This document shows positions 46,285 through 54,473 of a DNA stretch of 64,000 bases, piece by piece. The stretch comes from Mesorhizobium_L sp035547755. GTDB taxonomy: Bacteria > Pseudomonadota > Alphaproteobacteria > Rhizobiales > Rhizobiaceae. Both the position numbers and the translations under genes were made by a program. The stretch is from positions 1 to 64,000 of the forward strand of contig DASZUG010000020.1 in assembly GCA_035547755.1 (NCBI GenBank), given 5' to 3'. Each line of letters opens with the position of its first letter. The stretch's first letter is position 1. The notes under the pieces were generated by a model. That model had not been told where the DNA came from. It searched no databases and saw only the letters and a program-made list of their open reading frames with translations.

Positions 46285-48911
46285 AGATTACGGCCCTGCG
46301 ACTTTACAACGTCAAACGTTTCGCCGGAAAGGGCATTGCCCTCGAGGGCATCGGCGATGGCGTCAATGTCCTGTGCGCGGCGAACGAATTTGGCAAGTCG
46401 ACCAGTTTCGAGGCCCTCCATGCACTCTTCTTCCAACCGCACTCCGGAACGCCGAGTGATGTGCAGCGATTACGCCCCTATAGCGGCGGCAATCCACTTG
46501 TTGAGGCGGAGATTCTGACGGAGCAGGGCGCGTATCGTTTGACCAAGCAGTTTTACGGAGGCAGGCGGGCCACCGTGATCGATATCCCGAGCGGGCGTCT
46601 CGTCGCCCAGGCGGACGAGGCGGAAAATTTCATTTCGAATTTGATACGCGGCGGAACAGCCGGTCCGGCGGGATTGCTCTGGGTTCGGCAAGGCATAACC
46701 GGCATCGAGAAACGCAGCAGGTCCGAAGAAGACGGCGACAAGCGCGCCCGTGAAAACCTTCTCACTTCCGTGCAGGGGGAGGTCGAAGCGATGACCGGCG
46801 GACGCCGCATGGCGGAAATTGTGGACGCCTGCAACGATGAGCTTCACCGCCTCGTGACGCCGACGATGCGGCCGAAGGGCGGCGGTCCCTATGAGGCGGC
46901 ACTTGAACACCACAAGCGGCTTGAAGAAGAGGAAAAGCGTCTCGCGGGGGAGGTTGCGGCCCTGCGCGAAGCGCTCGACAAACGGATCATCGCGCAGAAA
47001 CGATTGGACGAGTTACAGGACCCCGAGGAGGTCGTCCGGCGCCGAGGCGATGTCGATAAGGCACAGGCAGCATATGAGAAAGCGAAGGAGCATGGGGCCA
47101 AACTAAAGACCGCGGTTGCGGAAGCCACGCTGGCCCGCAGCCGCCTCGATTCAATTAAGCAGGAGCTTGAAACTTTCCGCGACGCGTTAAAGCGTTCAGG
47201 GGAATTGGCCGACGAACTCGCCAAAGCTGAAACGCGATGCGGCGAGGCGCGGGCCCGGCGCGAGGCCGCTTCCATGTTCCTTGAACGGGTCATGGCGGAT
47301 GTAAAGGCCGCGGAGACGGAGGAACACGAAGCGCAGCAACTGCTCGCGCGATTGGACGCGGCTCTTGCGGCGCGTAAGGCCGCAGAGGAATTGACGGAAC
47401 TGCGCGAGAGGCTGGAACAGGCCGAAGCCGTGCGGAAGGAAATAGAGGAGGGGGAAGCCGCCCATATATTCCTGGCGGTCCCGGCGAAGGCCGCGGAAGA
47501 GCTGCAGGCACTGGAGATTGAACTCGCCAGTCTGAAGGCTGCGCGGGAGGCAAGCCTTCCGACCTTTTCCGTCGTGTATCGTGAAGGCTGTGACGGCCGC
47601 GTCAGGAGAAGTGGCGCACCCGTGCCGGGAGCACTTGAATGCGGTTTCGAAGATATCGATGAACTGGAAATCGAAGACGTCGGAACGTTGACGCTTCGTT
47701 CAAACCGCCCGGCTGACGCCGACGCGGCGCTCGAAAAGACGGAAGAAAAGAGACGCGGCCTGTTCGAGTCGACAGGCGTTAGCAGCCTGGCTGAGCTTGG
47801 CCGGCGCCAAGCATCCGCGAACGAAAAGGATTCCGACCTCAAGCTCTTGCGCCAGAAGCTTGATCATCTGGCGCCAGACGGCGTCGTGAAGCTGCGCGAG
47901 GAGGTTGCCCGCCGGGATGCCGCCATATCTTCAGAGCCTGAAGTGGAAGGTGATCCAGAGGCAGCACGCCAAGTCCATGATGCCGCCAGGCAGAAGGTAA
48001 CGGAACGGCTGAACAGGTGGCGCGAGGCACAACCACAACGCGGCAACGCGGATGATATGCTGACGCGGGCAGAGGCGGATCGCGCCGGGATCGAGGCGCA
48101 ATTGGCGCATTTGAGTGGCGCTCTTGGCCCGCTGGACAAGCGAGAATTACGAGAACAAGCACTTGCGAATAACGTCGCCCGGCAGCAGCGGCTTTTCGAG
48201 GAAGCGGACGGGTATCGTGCTGAATTGGAGGCTGCAGCGCCGGATATTGAATCGGCCGAGGCCACGCTGCGTCGCGTCCAATCCGTTCAAGACGATGCGG
48301 CACGGGAATCGGAAAAGCTGCGCATAGACCTGGCGGAGCTGAATGGCCTGATCAGCACGCGCTCGGACGATGCCGTAGAGGAGTTGTGGCGCGAGGCTTC
48401 GGAAGCCTTGGCGGCGGCAGCGGACCGTGTGAAGAAATTCGAAGCGGAAATTGCCGTCCTGGACCGGCTGCGAAATGTGCTGCAGGAGGCACGGTCGTCG
48501 GCACGTGATCTCTACCTGCAGCCGGTGATTACGGAATTGCGACCGCTGCTCGGATTGCTGTTCGATGATATTTCTATCGAATTCGATGAGACTACTTTGC
48601 TGCCGCAGACGATACGCCGCAATGGTCTGGAAGAGAATGTCGACCGCCTCAGCGGGGGAATGCGCGAGCAGCTTTCGGTTCTCACCCGCCTCGCCTTTGC
48701 GAGATTGTTGGCGCGGGACGGACGACCCGCTCCCGTCATTCTCGACGACGCGCTCGTTTATTCCGATGACGATCGCATCGAGAAGATGTTCGACGCCCTG
48801 CACAGGCAATCGCGCGACCAGCAGATCATCGTCTTCTCCTGCCGTCAGCGCGCCTTTGCCAAGCTCGGGGGACGGGTGCTGGAGATGATTCCCTGGACAC
48901 CAACCTCATGA
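46281..48911 (+). CDS. SbcC/YhaN-like SMC-family ATPase
   Basis: An 876-aa AAA/ABC-type ATPase starting MKITALRLYNVKRFAGKGI. The Walker A variant CAANEFGKSTS (about 32-42) has a single Gly before GKS, as in YhaN-type proteins. A long charged coiled coil spans about 200-760 with an interruption near 410-480 (hinge-like region, PTFSVVYREGCDGRV). The signature LSGGMREQLSVLTRLAFARL (about 790) and Walker B PVILDDALVYSDDDRIEKMF (about 818) close the head. No CxxC zinc hook is seen. It presumably drives the upstream phosphoesterase. The gene is last in the operon; 318 nt follow without a convincing gene. Confidence 0.9.
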   Translation: MKITALRLYNVKRFAGKGIALEGIGDGVNVLCAANEFGKSTSFEALHALFFQPHSGTPSDVQRLRPYSGGNPLVEAEILTEQGAYRLTKQFYGGRRATVIDIPSGRLVAQADEAENFISNLIRGGTAGPAGLLWVRQGITGIEKRSRSEEDGDKRARENLLTSVQGEVEAMTGGRRMAEIVDACNDELHRLVTPTMRPKGGGPYEAALEHHKRLEEEEKRLAGEVAALREALDKRIIAQKRLDELQDPEEVVRRRGDVDKAQAAYEKAKEHGAKLKTAVAEATLARSRLDSIKQELETFRDALKRSGELADELAKAETRCGEARARREAASMFLERVMADVKAAETEEHEAQQLLARLDAALAARKAAEELTELRERLEQAEAVRKEIEEGEAAHIFLAVPAKAAEELQALEIELASLKAAREASLPTFSVVYREGCDGRVRRSGAPVPGALECGFEDIDELEIEDVGTLTLRSNRPADADAALEKTEEKRRGLFESTGVSSLAELGRRQASANEKDSDLKLLRQKLDHLAPDGVVKLREEVARRDAAISSEPEVEGDPEAARQVHDAARQKVTERLNRWREAQPQRGNADDMLTRAEADRAGIEAQLAHLSGALGPLDKRELREQALANNVARQQRLFEEADGYRAELEAAAPDIESAEATLRRVQSVQDDAARESEKLRIDLAELNGLISTRSDDAVEELWREASEALAAAADRVKKFEAEIAVLDRLRNVLQEARSSARDLYLQPVITELRPLLGLLFDDISIEFDETTLLPQTIRRNGLEENVDRLSGGMREQLSVLTRLAFARLLARDGRPAPVILDDALVYSDDDRIEKMFDALHRQSRDQQIIVFSCRQRAFAKLGGRVLEMIPWTPTS

Positions 48912-49229
48912 TGGTTGCGCATGCCCATCATGCTCATTCCCAAAACGAAGCGGATACTCGGTCATATTCAGCATCCGTCGGAATCTGAAACGGAAACCGG
49001 AAAAATTCGGGGAATGGCTAGCCCCCGCTCGTCACGATCAGGTCGGTGGATCCCCGTGGGTCTCCACGGGGATGGACCGAAGGGCAGCGATCGAAGTCCT
49101 AGGAAAATTCAGCGGGCCTGACGGGGATGCCTTCTGGCGCCACCAGCATCCCGGGAAGCAATCCTCCTCTATCCGCCGGTATAGGAGCGATGCGGCCTGG
49201 CGGTGAAAGTTCCAGGGGGACCGGCCTAT
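48912..49229. other. Intergenic region after the helicase operon
   Basis: I see no credible gene in these 318 nt. The only structure is a perfect 10-bp stem at 49050-49073, listed separately. The region separates the convergent ATPase and HigA-like genes. Confidence 0.45.
49050..49073. repeat. Perfect 10-bp hairpin, resembling a single type I-E CRISPR repeat
   Basis: ATCCCCGTGG (49050-49059), loop GTCT, CCACGGGGAT (49064-49073), followed by GGACCG. The form CGGTGG + stem + GGGGATGGACCG resembles type I-E repeats, which usually end GGGGATAAACCG or GGGGATGAACCG. Only one clean unit is seen and there are no cas genes, so it may equally be a transcription hairpin after the operon. Confidence 0.4.
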
Positions 49230-49634
49230 CTACGTAGATAGCGGGGATCCCGCGTCATCGTGCTTTTTCTTCCGTTCCACCTTCAGCCTCGACTTGACGG
49301 GCTTGCCACCATGCAGCGGAATCTCGGCTGAGGTTCCGTCCGGGAATTCGGCAACGATCTTGAACTCTCCGCCGAGGCTGCGGACATATCGCTCCATCGT
49401 CCTGATCTGCACGGTTTCCGGATGGTGCTCGATGCGCGATATTTCCGCCTGCTTCATGCCCGATTTCGAGGAGAGCTCAGCCTGCGTGGTGTTCAGAGCC
49501 TTGCGGAGTTCTGCCAGATGAGCCTGGCGAACGATCCTTGCAGCTCCGGCATCGATCCTGGAGCGGCGATCTTCGGGAAGATCGTCAATCCACGCGCGGG
49601 CGGGAAGAGCATCCGACTTCCTGTATTTCGTCAT
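49230..49634 (-). CDS. HigA-like XRE antitoxin
   Basis: A 134-aa protein with a helix-turn-helix in the middle: AELRKALNTTQAELSSKSGMKQAEISRIEHHPETVQIRTMERYVRSLGG. A basic C-terminal tail (RLKVERKKK) follows. The start MTKYRKSDALP lies 5 nt after the toxin stop, with GGAGTG upstream. In HigBA-type modules the toxin gene comes first and the XRE antitoxin second, as here. It should neutralise the toxin and repress the shared promoter. Confidence 0.87.
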   Translation of the reverse strand: MTKYRKSDALPARAWIDDLPEDRRSRIDAGAARIVRQAHLAELRKALNTTQAELSSKSGMKQAEISRIEHHPETVQIRTMERYVRSLGGEFKIVAEFPDGTSAEIPLHGGKPVKSRLKVERKKKHDDAGSPLST

Positions 49635-49639
49635 CTTGA

Positions 49640-49987
49640 TCACTCCTCTGCCTCTAGCCACTCATCGAAGCGCCTGTCTGCCGTTGAAATGAGCGACGTG
49701 TAAAACCGGCGGCTTGCTCCGCCTTCCTTGTTGCCGCCAACGAGGATCACAGCCCGTCGTTCAGGATCGAAAGCAAAGGCGAAGCGCCACGCACCTTGGA
49801 CAGCACACCGGATTTCCTTCATGTTCTTGTGTCTGGAGCCGCTCAAGGTGTCGACCAGCGGCCGACCCAAATGAGGGCCGATCTCCTCGATCGCGAGGAT
49901 TATTTCGGCTAGCTTGTCGAGAACTTCATCCGGGAGCTTGGCACGTTCCTTTGCGAACTCCCAATGTTCAACGACTGTCCAGCTCAT
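49640..49987 (-). CDS. RelE/HigB-family toxin
   Basis: A 115-aa protein of the RelE/HigB (phage Gp49-like) family: LGRPLVDTLSGSRHKNMKEIRC and GAWRFAFAFDPERRAVILVGGNKEGGASRRFYTSLI, the compact beta-sheet core with conserved basic residues used in ribosome-dependent mRNA cutting. It is first in the pair with the HigA-like gene. Such modules stabilise islands or take part in phage response. Confidence 0.87.
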   Translation of the reverse strand: MSWTVVEHWEFAKERAKLPDEVLDKLAEIILAIEEIGPHLGRPLVDTLSGSRHKNMKEIRCAVQGAWRFAFAFDPERRAVILVGGNKEGGASRRFYTSLISTADRRFDEWLEAEE

Positions 49988-50786
49988 GGCATGATATAGG
50001 CTGCGGCTGATATTTCGTCAACCGGGCTTGGGCAGATATTCTCCGTCGGCCGATATTCGCACCCTGGCAGCTACCTGCCGAACCAGGCTACAGACGCCCT
50101 TTCCGCCGCGATATTTCCATCGAATACAACCAGGCGTTCGATGCTGAACGGCCCCTTCGTCAGCACATCATTTGGTAATGCAACTATAAGGATGTTGCAT
50201 CAGCTTTACATACAACCGAAAAAGTGCCTCACTTGCCCCTGAAAATGTAAAGGTCAGGCCGAAAATCACGTCGGAATGTAACACTCCGCAGGCCGAAATG
50301 CCCCAATTCGGACCAAAAACGAGGCAGAGTTTTACCAAACTGAGGCAGACCTTTACATAAATCGGCCGAAATCGGCTTTTTCCGAAAAGTGTAAAGGTTA
50401 GCAGTCTCTAATGGATCGGATCAGCAAACCGACATAGAAGCTCGCAGGCAAGCAAAACAGACCGGACGTATCGATTTGAGCAGGGAAGCTGACGGATCGC
50501 GTCAGCGACTCTCTACGAGCGAATGAACAGACTCCTTGCCCGGCAAGCTCGAAAACATTTCCGCGAGATCACGCTAACCGAAGAACCGGCGCAGATTTTG
50601 TGCAGCCCATAGTGCAGTATCCTGCTCGGGCGAGCGCGCGCCGGGTGGGGAAGTGACTGATGCCGGTAGATTGGCGCGCGAGAGCGGATAGACGAAGAAA
50701 CAGGTAAAGGGGTGCGTGCGGGGCGGCGCCCACGCTACGCTTCCCGTTGAGATCCCGCCGCTCACCTCCCATCGTTAGCGCTCCGT
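49988..50786. other. Gene-free 0.8-kb region with inverted TGTAAAGGT repeats
   Basis: No credible coding sequence. Between 50204 and 50398 lie TTTACAT (50205-50211) / ATGTAAA (50245-50251), ACCTTTACA (50349-50357) / TGTAAAGGT (50390-50398), a further TGTAAAGGT (50246-50254), paired GAGGCAG (50321-50327, 50342-50348) and several GGCCGAAA or CGGCCGAAAT words. Arrays of short inverted repeats of this kind are seen at transposon ends (IS21 or Tn7-like) or protein-binding regions. No transposase remains. The rest shows nothing recognisable. Confidence 0.45.
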
Positions 50787-51695
50787 TCAGTGCATCGGGC
50801 TTCGGAGAGGCTCGCCTTCCAGCAATCGGCGGATGCGGTCGACATCGAGGAGCGCGTAAATCTCCGTAATTCTCGCCTCCGCCACGGTGAACGCCATGAT
50901 CGAAACGGGGCCATGTTCGGTCCGCGCGATAACCCCCGGCAGGCCATTGACCAGCACCGGCCGAGTGGCCGCGCCGGGGATCGAGAAAGTGGCTGCCCGC
51001 CTGGCGACTTGCTTTTGTCCACGGATCGTCGCTGTCGCGTTTGGTCGCGTTGCACCACCGTCGGCGCGGAATATGACGTCGGGATGAAGAACCGCGAGCA
51101 AGGCATCGAGATTCCCATCCCTCGACGCCGCGAAAAACGCATCGACGACCTGTCGCCCGGCTCCAGTATCCGGGTTGGCATTGTCGGTGTCCGCGCCCTT
51201 GATCCGGCGACGGCCGCGGCTCGCAAGCTGGCGCGCGGCTTCGGGGCTCTGCTGGAGCACTGCCGCGATCTCATTGAACGGCATGCCGAAGAGGTCGCGC
51301 AGGACAAAGGCGATGCGCTCGGGCGGTGACAGCGTGTCGAGCACGATCTGGAGCGCAAGGCCGACCTGTTCCGCGAGCAGAATTTCCTGTTCCGGTCCGC
51401 TCTCCTTGATGTCGGTGATGAAGAAATCGGGCAGCGAGATGCCGCAGAGTTCCTCCGGCCGCACCCGCCGTGACCTGAGCCTGTTCAGGCAGGTCCGAGC
51501 GACGATGGTGGTCAGCCAGCCTTCCACGTTGGCAATCTCCGGCACGCCGCTTTCCTGGGCACGACAAATGCGCAGCCACGCGTCCTGAAGCACGTCCTCG
51601 CAATCGGCGAGGTTGCCGAGAATGCGGTAGGCGAGCGAGCGCAGTCTGGGGCGGCTGGCCTGGAAGCGTTCGGTGAGATGAAGGATCTCGGGCAT
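50787..51695 (-). CDS. ECF41-type RNA polymerase sigma factor (SigJ-like)
   Basis: A 302-aa sigma factor. Region 2 is RLRSLAYRILGNLADCEDVLQDAWLRI; region 4 is LSPPERIAFVLRDLFGMPFNEIAAVL. A fused C-terminal SnoaL/NTF2-like domain (about 190-300: VVDAFFAASRDGNLDALLAV, HPDVIFRADGGA, ITEIYALLDVDRIRRLL) marks ECF41, in which this extension controls activity instead of a separate anti-sigma factor. LPDFFITD lies at the linker. It faces the MFS operon across 74 nt. ECF41 genes are commonly beside carboxymuconolactone decarboxylases or oxidoreductases; here the neighbour is an exporter. Confidence 0.9.
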   Translation of the reverse strand: MPEILHLTERFQASRPRLRSLAYRILGNLADCEDVLQDAWLRICRAQESGVPEIANVEGWLTTIVARTCLNRLRSRRVRPEELCGISLPDFFITDIKESGPEQEILLAEQVGLALQIVLDTLSPPERIAFVLRDLFGMPFNEIAAVLQQSPEAARQLASRGRRRIKGADTDNANPDTGAGRQVVDAFFAASRDGNLDALLAVLHPDVIFRADGGATRPNATATIRGQKQVARRAATFSIPGAATRPVLVNGLPGVIARTEHGPVSIMAFTVAEARITEIYALLDVDRIRRLLEGEPLRSPMH

Positions 51696-51696
51696 C

Positions 51697-51723
51697 GGTC
51701 ACATTCTCCGGTCCGTGCGTGTC
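51697..51723 (+). promoter_or_regulatory. Candidate ECF41 promoter toward the MFS operon
   Basis: On the plus strand GGTCACA (51697-51703), a 16-nt spacer and TGTC (51720-51723) match the ECF41 pattern with one mismatch in each element and the same spacing as the opposing copy. It lies about 47 nt before the MFS ATG and directly upstream of the sigma gene start. Confidence 0.42.
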
Positions 51724-51732
51724 AATTGTATT

Positions 51733-51759
51733 GACCCGCCCACGCGGCCAAATGTGACA
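51733..51759 (-). promoter_or_regulatory. Candidate ECF41 promoter toward the sigma gene
   Basis: On the minus strand TGTCACA (51759-51753), a 16-nt spacer and GGTC (51736-51733) fit the known ECF41 promoter pattern TGTCACA-n16-CGTC with one mismatch. It is placed about 40 nt before the sigma factor ATG, consistent with autoregulation. Confidence 0.5.
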
Positions 51760-51769
51760 AGGAAACGAG

Positions 51770-53341
51770 ATGACCCATTCCCTTCAGGCCCTTTCCATCG
51801 ATCAGCGAAACAAGACTGGCACGGCCGGCTCGGAGCGATGGCACGGCCGGCTCGTGCTTTTCGCCATGTGCCTTGCCGCTTTCATGATCCAGCTCGACGT
51901 CACCATCGTCAACATCGCCCTGCCGACGCTTCAGCGCAATCTCGCGCTTGGGCCTTCCTCCCTCGAATGGGTGATCAGTGGCTATGCGCTGAGCCTTGCC
52001 GCATTCATCCCGCTTGCCGGTGCGCTGGGAGACAGGTTCGGCCATCGCCTTGTCGTGACCGATGGGTTGATCCTGTTCGGTCTTGGCTCGCTCGGCTGTG
52101 CGTTGGCCGACAGCAGCGCCGTCCTGCTCACAGCCAGGGCTGTCCAAGGAGTCGGTGGGGCAGCCATATTGGCGCTCACACTGGCGATCCTCAACCGGAC
52201 TTTTCCCCCGGCAGAGCGAAGCCGAGTCATTGGCGCCTGGGCGGCGTTGGGAGGCATCGGCTTCGGGGCCGGTCCGGTCGTTGGCGGGATCCTGCTCGCC
52301 TTTTTCGGTGGGGCCTCCGTCTTCTGGGTGAACCTGCTCATCACCCTGATTGCCAGCGCTATGGCGTTCGTCACCGTTCCTCCTGGTCCGCACGGCACTG
52401 ACAGACGCGCGCTGGACCTGATCGGCGTCCTCTTGGCTTCTGGCGGGCTGACGGCCATTACTTTGGGGCTGATCGACTCGACCAGCCATTCCTGGATTGC
52501 GCTGTCGACCGCTCTGCCGCTCTGTGGAGGCAGCGCGCTGCTCATCCTCTTCCTGATCTGGCAAGGTCGCGCCGCCCATCCTCTGGTTCCGGCTTCGCTG
52601 CTGCGGACGCGAAGCTTCCTTGCGGCCTGCGGCGCCTATTTCGCCAGCTATACCGCGTTCAGCGGAACGCTTTATTATGTCACGCTCCTGTTCCAGAACG
52701 TGAAGCAATGGTCGGCGCTGGAGACCGGCCTGACATGGCTCCTCATGAACGTCCCCTTTCTCCTCACCGCTTCACTTGCCGGCCGGCTCGATCGGCGCTT
52801 CTCGCCGCGGCATGTCATTGCCGGCGGCTGCCTGGTCGCCGCGCTCGGCGTTGCGGTTCTGGCTTGCCTTACACCGGATACGGCCTTTCCGGTCGCGGCC
52901 TTCGGCTACGTTGCGGCCGGTGCTGGCTTCGGAGCGCTGGTGCCGGGGATCACGCATGCCGCGATGAGCGACGTGCCAGTCAGCGCATCCGGTGTCGGTT
53001 CCGCGATCCTGAACTGCTCCCGACAATTGGGCACCGCCACCGGGTTGGCGCTGATCGGCGCCCTCGGATCGGGCGTCACGACAGCATGGTGGCGCACGGT
53101 GCGGCCGGATGCCGCTTTGGCCGGCGATGTCACGGGCGGTCGATTGGCTGTCGTGCAACAGGCGCTGGGCCCGGAAGCACGCGAAATGGCGGCGAGCGCA
53201 TTTCTTGCCGGTTATCATGCAGCTCTTGCGAGAGCCGCTATCTGCCTCCTCCTCGCGGGAGTATTGATCGCGAAAGCATGTCGCCCGGCAATTCGTCCCG
53301 AAAACCGGCAGGCCGAGGCCGCTGAAAGGACCCCATCATGA
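51770..53341 (+). CDS. MFS transporter, DHA2 family (EmrB/QacA-like)
   Basis: A 523-aa inner-membrane proton antiporter with about 14 helices. Motifs: FMIQLDVTIVNIALPTLQ (motif D1 of DHA2), PLAGALGDRFGHR (motif A), ARAVQGVGGAAILALTLAIL (motif B) and WAALGGIGFGAGPVVGGIL (motif C, antiporter). It probably exports toxic organic compounds. AAGGAAA precedes the ATG. The stop overlaps the ATG of the next gene (ATGA). Control by the facing ECF41 sigma factor is likely. Confidence 0.93.
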   Translation: MTHSLQALSIDQRNKTGTAGSERWHGRLVLFAMCLAAFMIQLDVTIVNIALPTLQRNLALGPSSLEWVISGYALSLAAFIPLAGALGDRFGHRLVVTDGLILFGLGSLGCALADSSAVLLTARAVQGVGGAAILALTLAILNRTFPPAERSRVIGAWAALGGIGFGAGPVVGGILLAFFGGASVFWVNLLITLIASAMAFVTVPPGPHGTDRRALDLIGVLLASGGLTAITLGLIDSTSHSWIALSTALPLCGGSALLILFLIWQGRAAHPLVPASLLRTRSFLAACGAYFASYTAFSGTLYYVTLLFQNVKQWSALETGLTWLLMNVPFLLTASLAGRLDRRFSPRHVIAGGCLVAALGVAVLACLTPDTAFPVAAFGYVAAGAGFGALVPGITHAAMSDVPVSASGVGSAILNCSRQLGTATGLALIGALGSGVTTAWWRTVRPDAALAGDVTGGRLAVVQQALGPEAREMAASAFLAGYHAALARAAICLLLAGVLIAKACRPAIRPENRQAEAAERTPS

Positions 53342-54090
53342 CATCGCCTTCATCAGAACGTCCCGCCTATGGCTGCCTGACGGTCGCGCCGCAGATCCTT
53401 CACGACGCGCCGCGGTTGACGATCGTTCTCCCGTCAAAGCCCGAGTGTCTGCGTGCCCGCATTCCGACCCCGCTCAGGCCGCATCCGGACGGCCGGCTGA
53501 TCCTCAATATGTGGGCGCTGTCCGATCCGCGGCAGACGACGGGGTTCGGCGCGCCGGGTCCGGTTGGCGTCAGCTACCTCGCCGCTGAGGTCGCGGGGCC
53601 CGAGGGGGCGAGCAATGACGGCGCGGTGAGGTTCCCCGGCCGCGTCTGGCTGGAGCACTGGAACAGTTCGGAGACAGTCCGCGCCTATGCCCGTGCGGCC
53701 TCTGGTCTGGAGATCGGCGTTGGCGAAACCGAGCTTCGCATCGAAGGCGACCGGCTGACGGCCCGCCTGAGGCTTGATGGCAGGATAGTCATCGAGGCGC
53801 GGGCGCGGATCGGAACGGAGAAACTCGGTCTCCGTGCCGGCCACTCCGTCTATTATGGTGAGCACGCCGCCGGCGATAGGGGGCGTGAGGTGGCCAGGTT
53901 CGACGTTCCCTGGGTCGCCGAAGGTTTCCCGGCGGATGAACCTGAAGTGGTGTTTGATTTCGAGCCGAACACCGGCGCGGCAGATCTGGCCGACAACGGT
54001 GTCCAGACGGTGATTGCCGCCAGTTTCCGCCGCATGACGCTCGTGCCTTATCTGACGAGTTGCGAAAAGCAAATCGGAACCGAAGTCTGA
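53338..54090 (+). CDS. Acetoacetate decarboxylase-like protein
   Basis: A 250-aa soluble protein coupled to the MFS gene by an ATGA overlap. Segments such as TPLRPHPDGRLILNMWALS, RVWLEHWNSSETVRAYARAA, DRLTARLRLDGRIVIEARAR and the late FEPNTGAADLAD suggest the acetoacetate decarboxylase (ADC) beta-barrel fold. The lysine that forms the Schiff base in true ADC (in GFPKK-type segments) is not evident, so it may be a binding protein or act by other chemistry. The assignment is tentative; coupling to an exporter suggests handling of the exported compound. Confidence 0.45.
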   Translation: MTSPSSERPAYGCLTVAPQILHDAPRLTIVLPSKPECLRARIPTPLRPHPDGRLILNMWALSDPRQTTGFGAPGPVGVSYLAAEVAGPEGASNDGAVRFPGRVWLEHWNSSETVRAYARAASGLEIGVGETELRIEGDRLTARLRLDGRIVIEARARIGTEKLGLRAGHSVYYGEHAAGDRGREVARFDVPWVAEGFPADEPEVVFDFEPNTGAADLADNGVQTVIAASFRRMTLVPYLTSCEKQIGTEV

Positions 54091-54171
54091 CGCACTCCAT
54101 TGAAGGCCGTCGCTCAGCGCCTATCATACCGATCAGCTCGATATTTTTCTCAGTGTTCCGGGAGACCAGCT

Positions 54172-54351
54172 ATGGCGGGCGAGCCACCGCCGGACGGCAA
54201 GAAGAAGTTGCAGCGGGATCGTGATCCGGCCGACACCGCCCGGGAAGCCGAATGGGATGATGTCTCCCAGGCTTCATGGGAGTCATTTCCGGCCAGCGAT
54301 CCGCCGGCATGCATCAGCAGAACCCACCGACGAGATTCGGAGAATGATTGA
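54172..54351 (+). CDS. Small conserved hypothetical protein (FPASDPPA motif)
   Basis: A 59-aa hydrophilic protein starting MAGEPPPDGKKKLQRDRD, with the segment WDDVSQASWESFPASDPPA. Short proteins ending with ESFPASDPPA-like sequence are common conserved hypotheticals in alphaproteobacteria. GGGAGA lies 10 nt before the ATG. Function unknown. Confidence 0.65.
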   Translation: MAGEPPPDGKKKLQRDRDPADTAREAEWDDVSQASWESFPASDPPACISRTHRRDSEND

Positions 54352-54473
54352 TTGCTGGCGCTATGGCCTGCTGGGTGGAGAGCAGCGATCTCCCTCTGGC
54401 GGGGAAAGTTGTCCCAGCGCCTGAATTGCGGCAAGCAGAAAAACTCGTTTTATTCCATTTGGTGGAAACTGTC

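Noticed and set aside
39142..48911. Mokosh defence system
   Set aside because: The helicase family is comparable, but there is no PLD nuclease or kinase domain; the nuclease is Vsr-like and the partners are SbcCD-like.
48915..49121. Short plus-strand frame after the ATPase gene
   Set aside because: Basic, Ser/Arg-rich composition across the hairpin at 49050 and no ribosome site; treated as intergenic.
49050..49230. CRISPR array
   Set aside because: Only one clean repeat-like hairpin; no second unit at regular spacing and no cas genes in the window.
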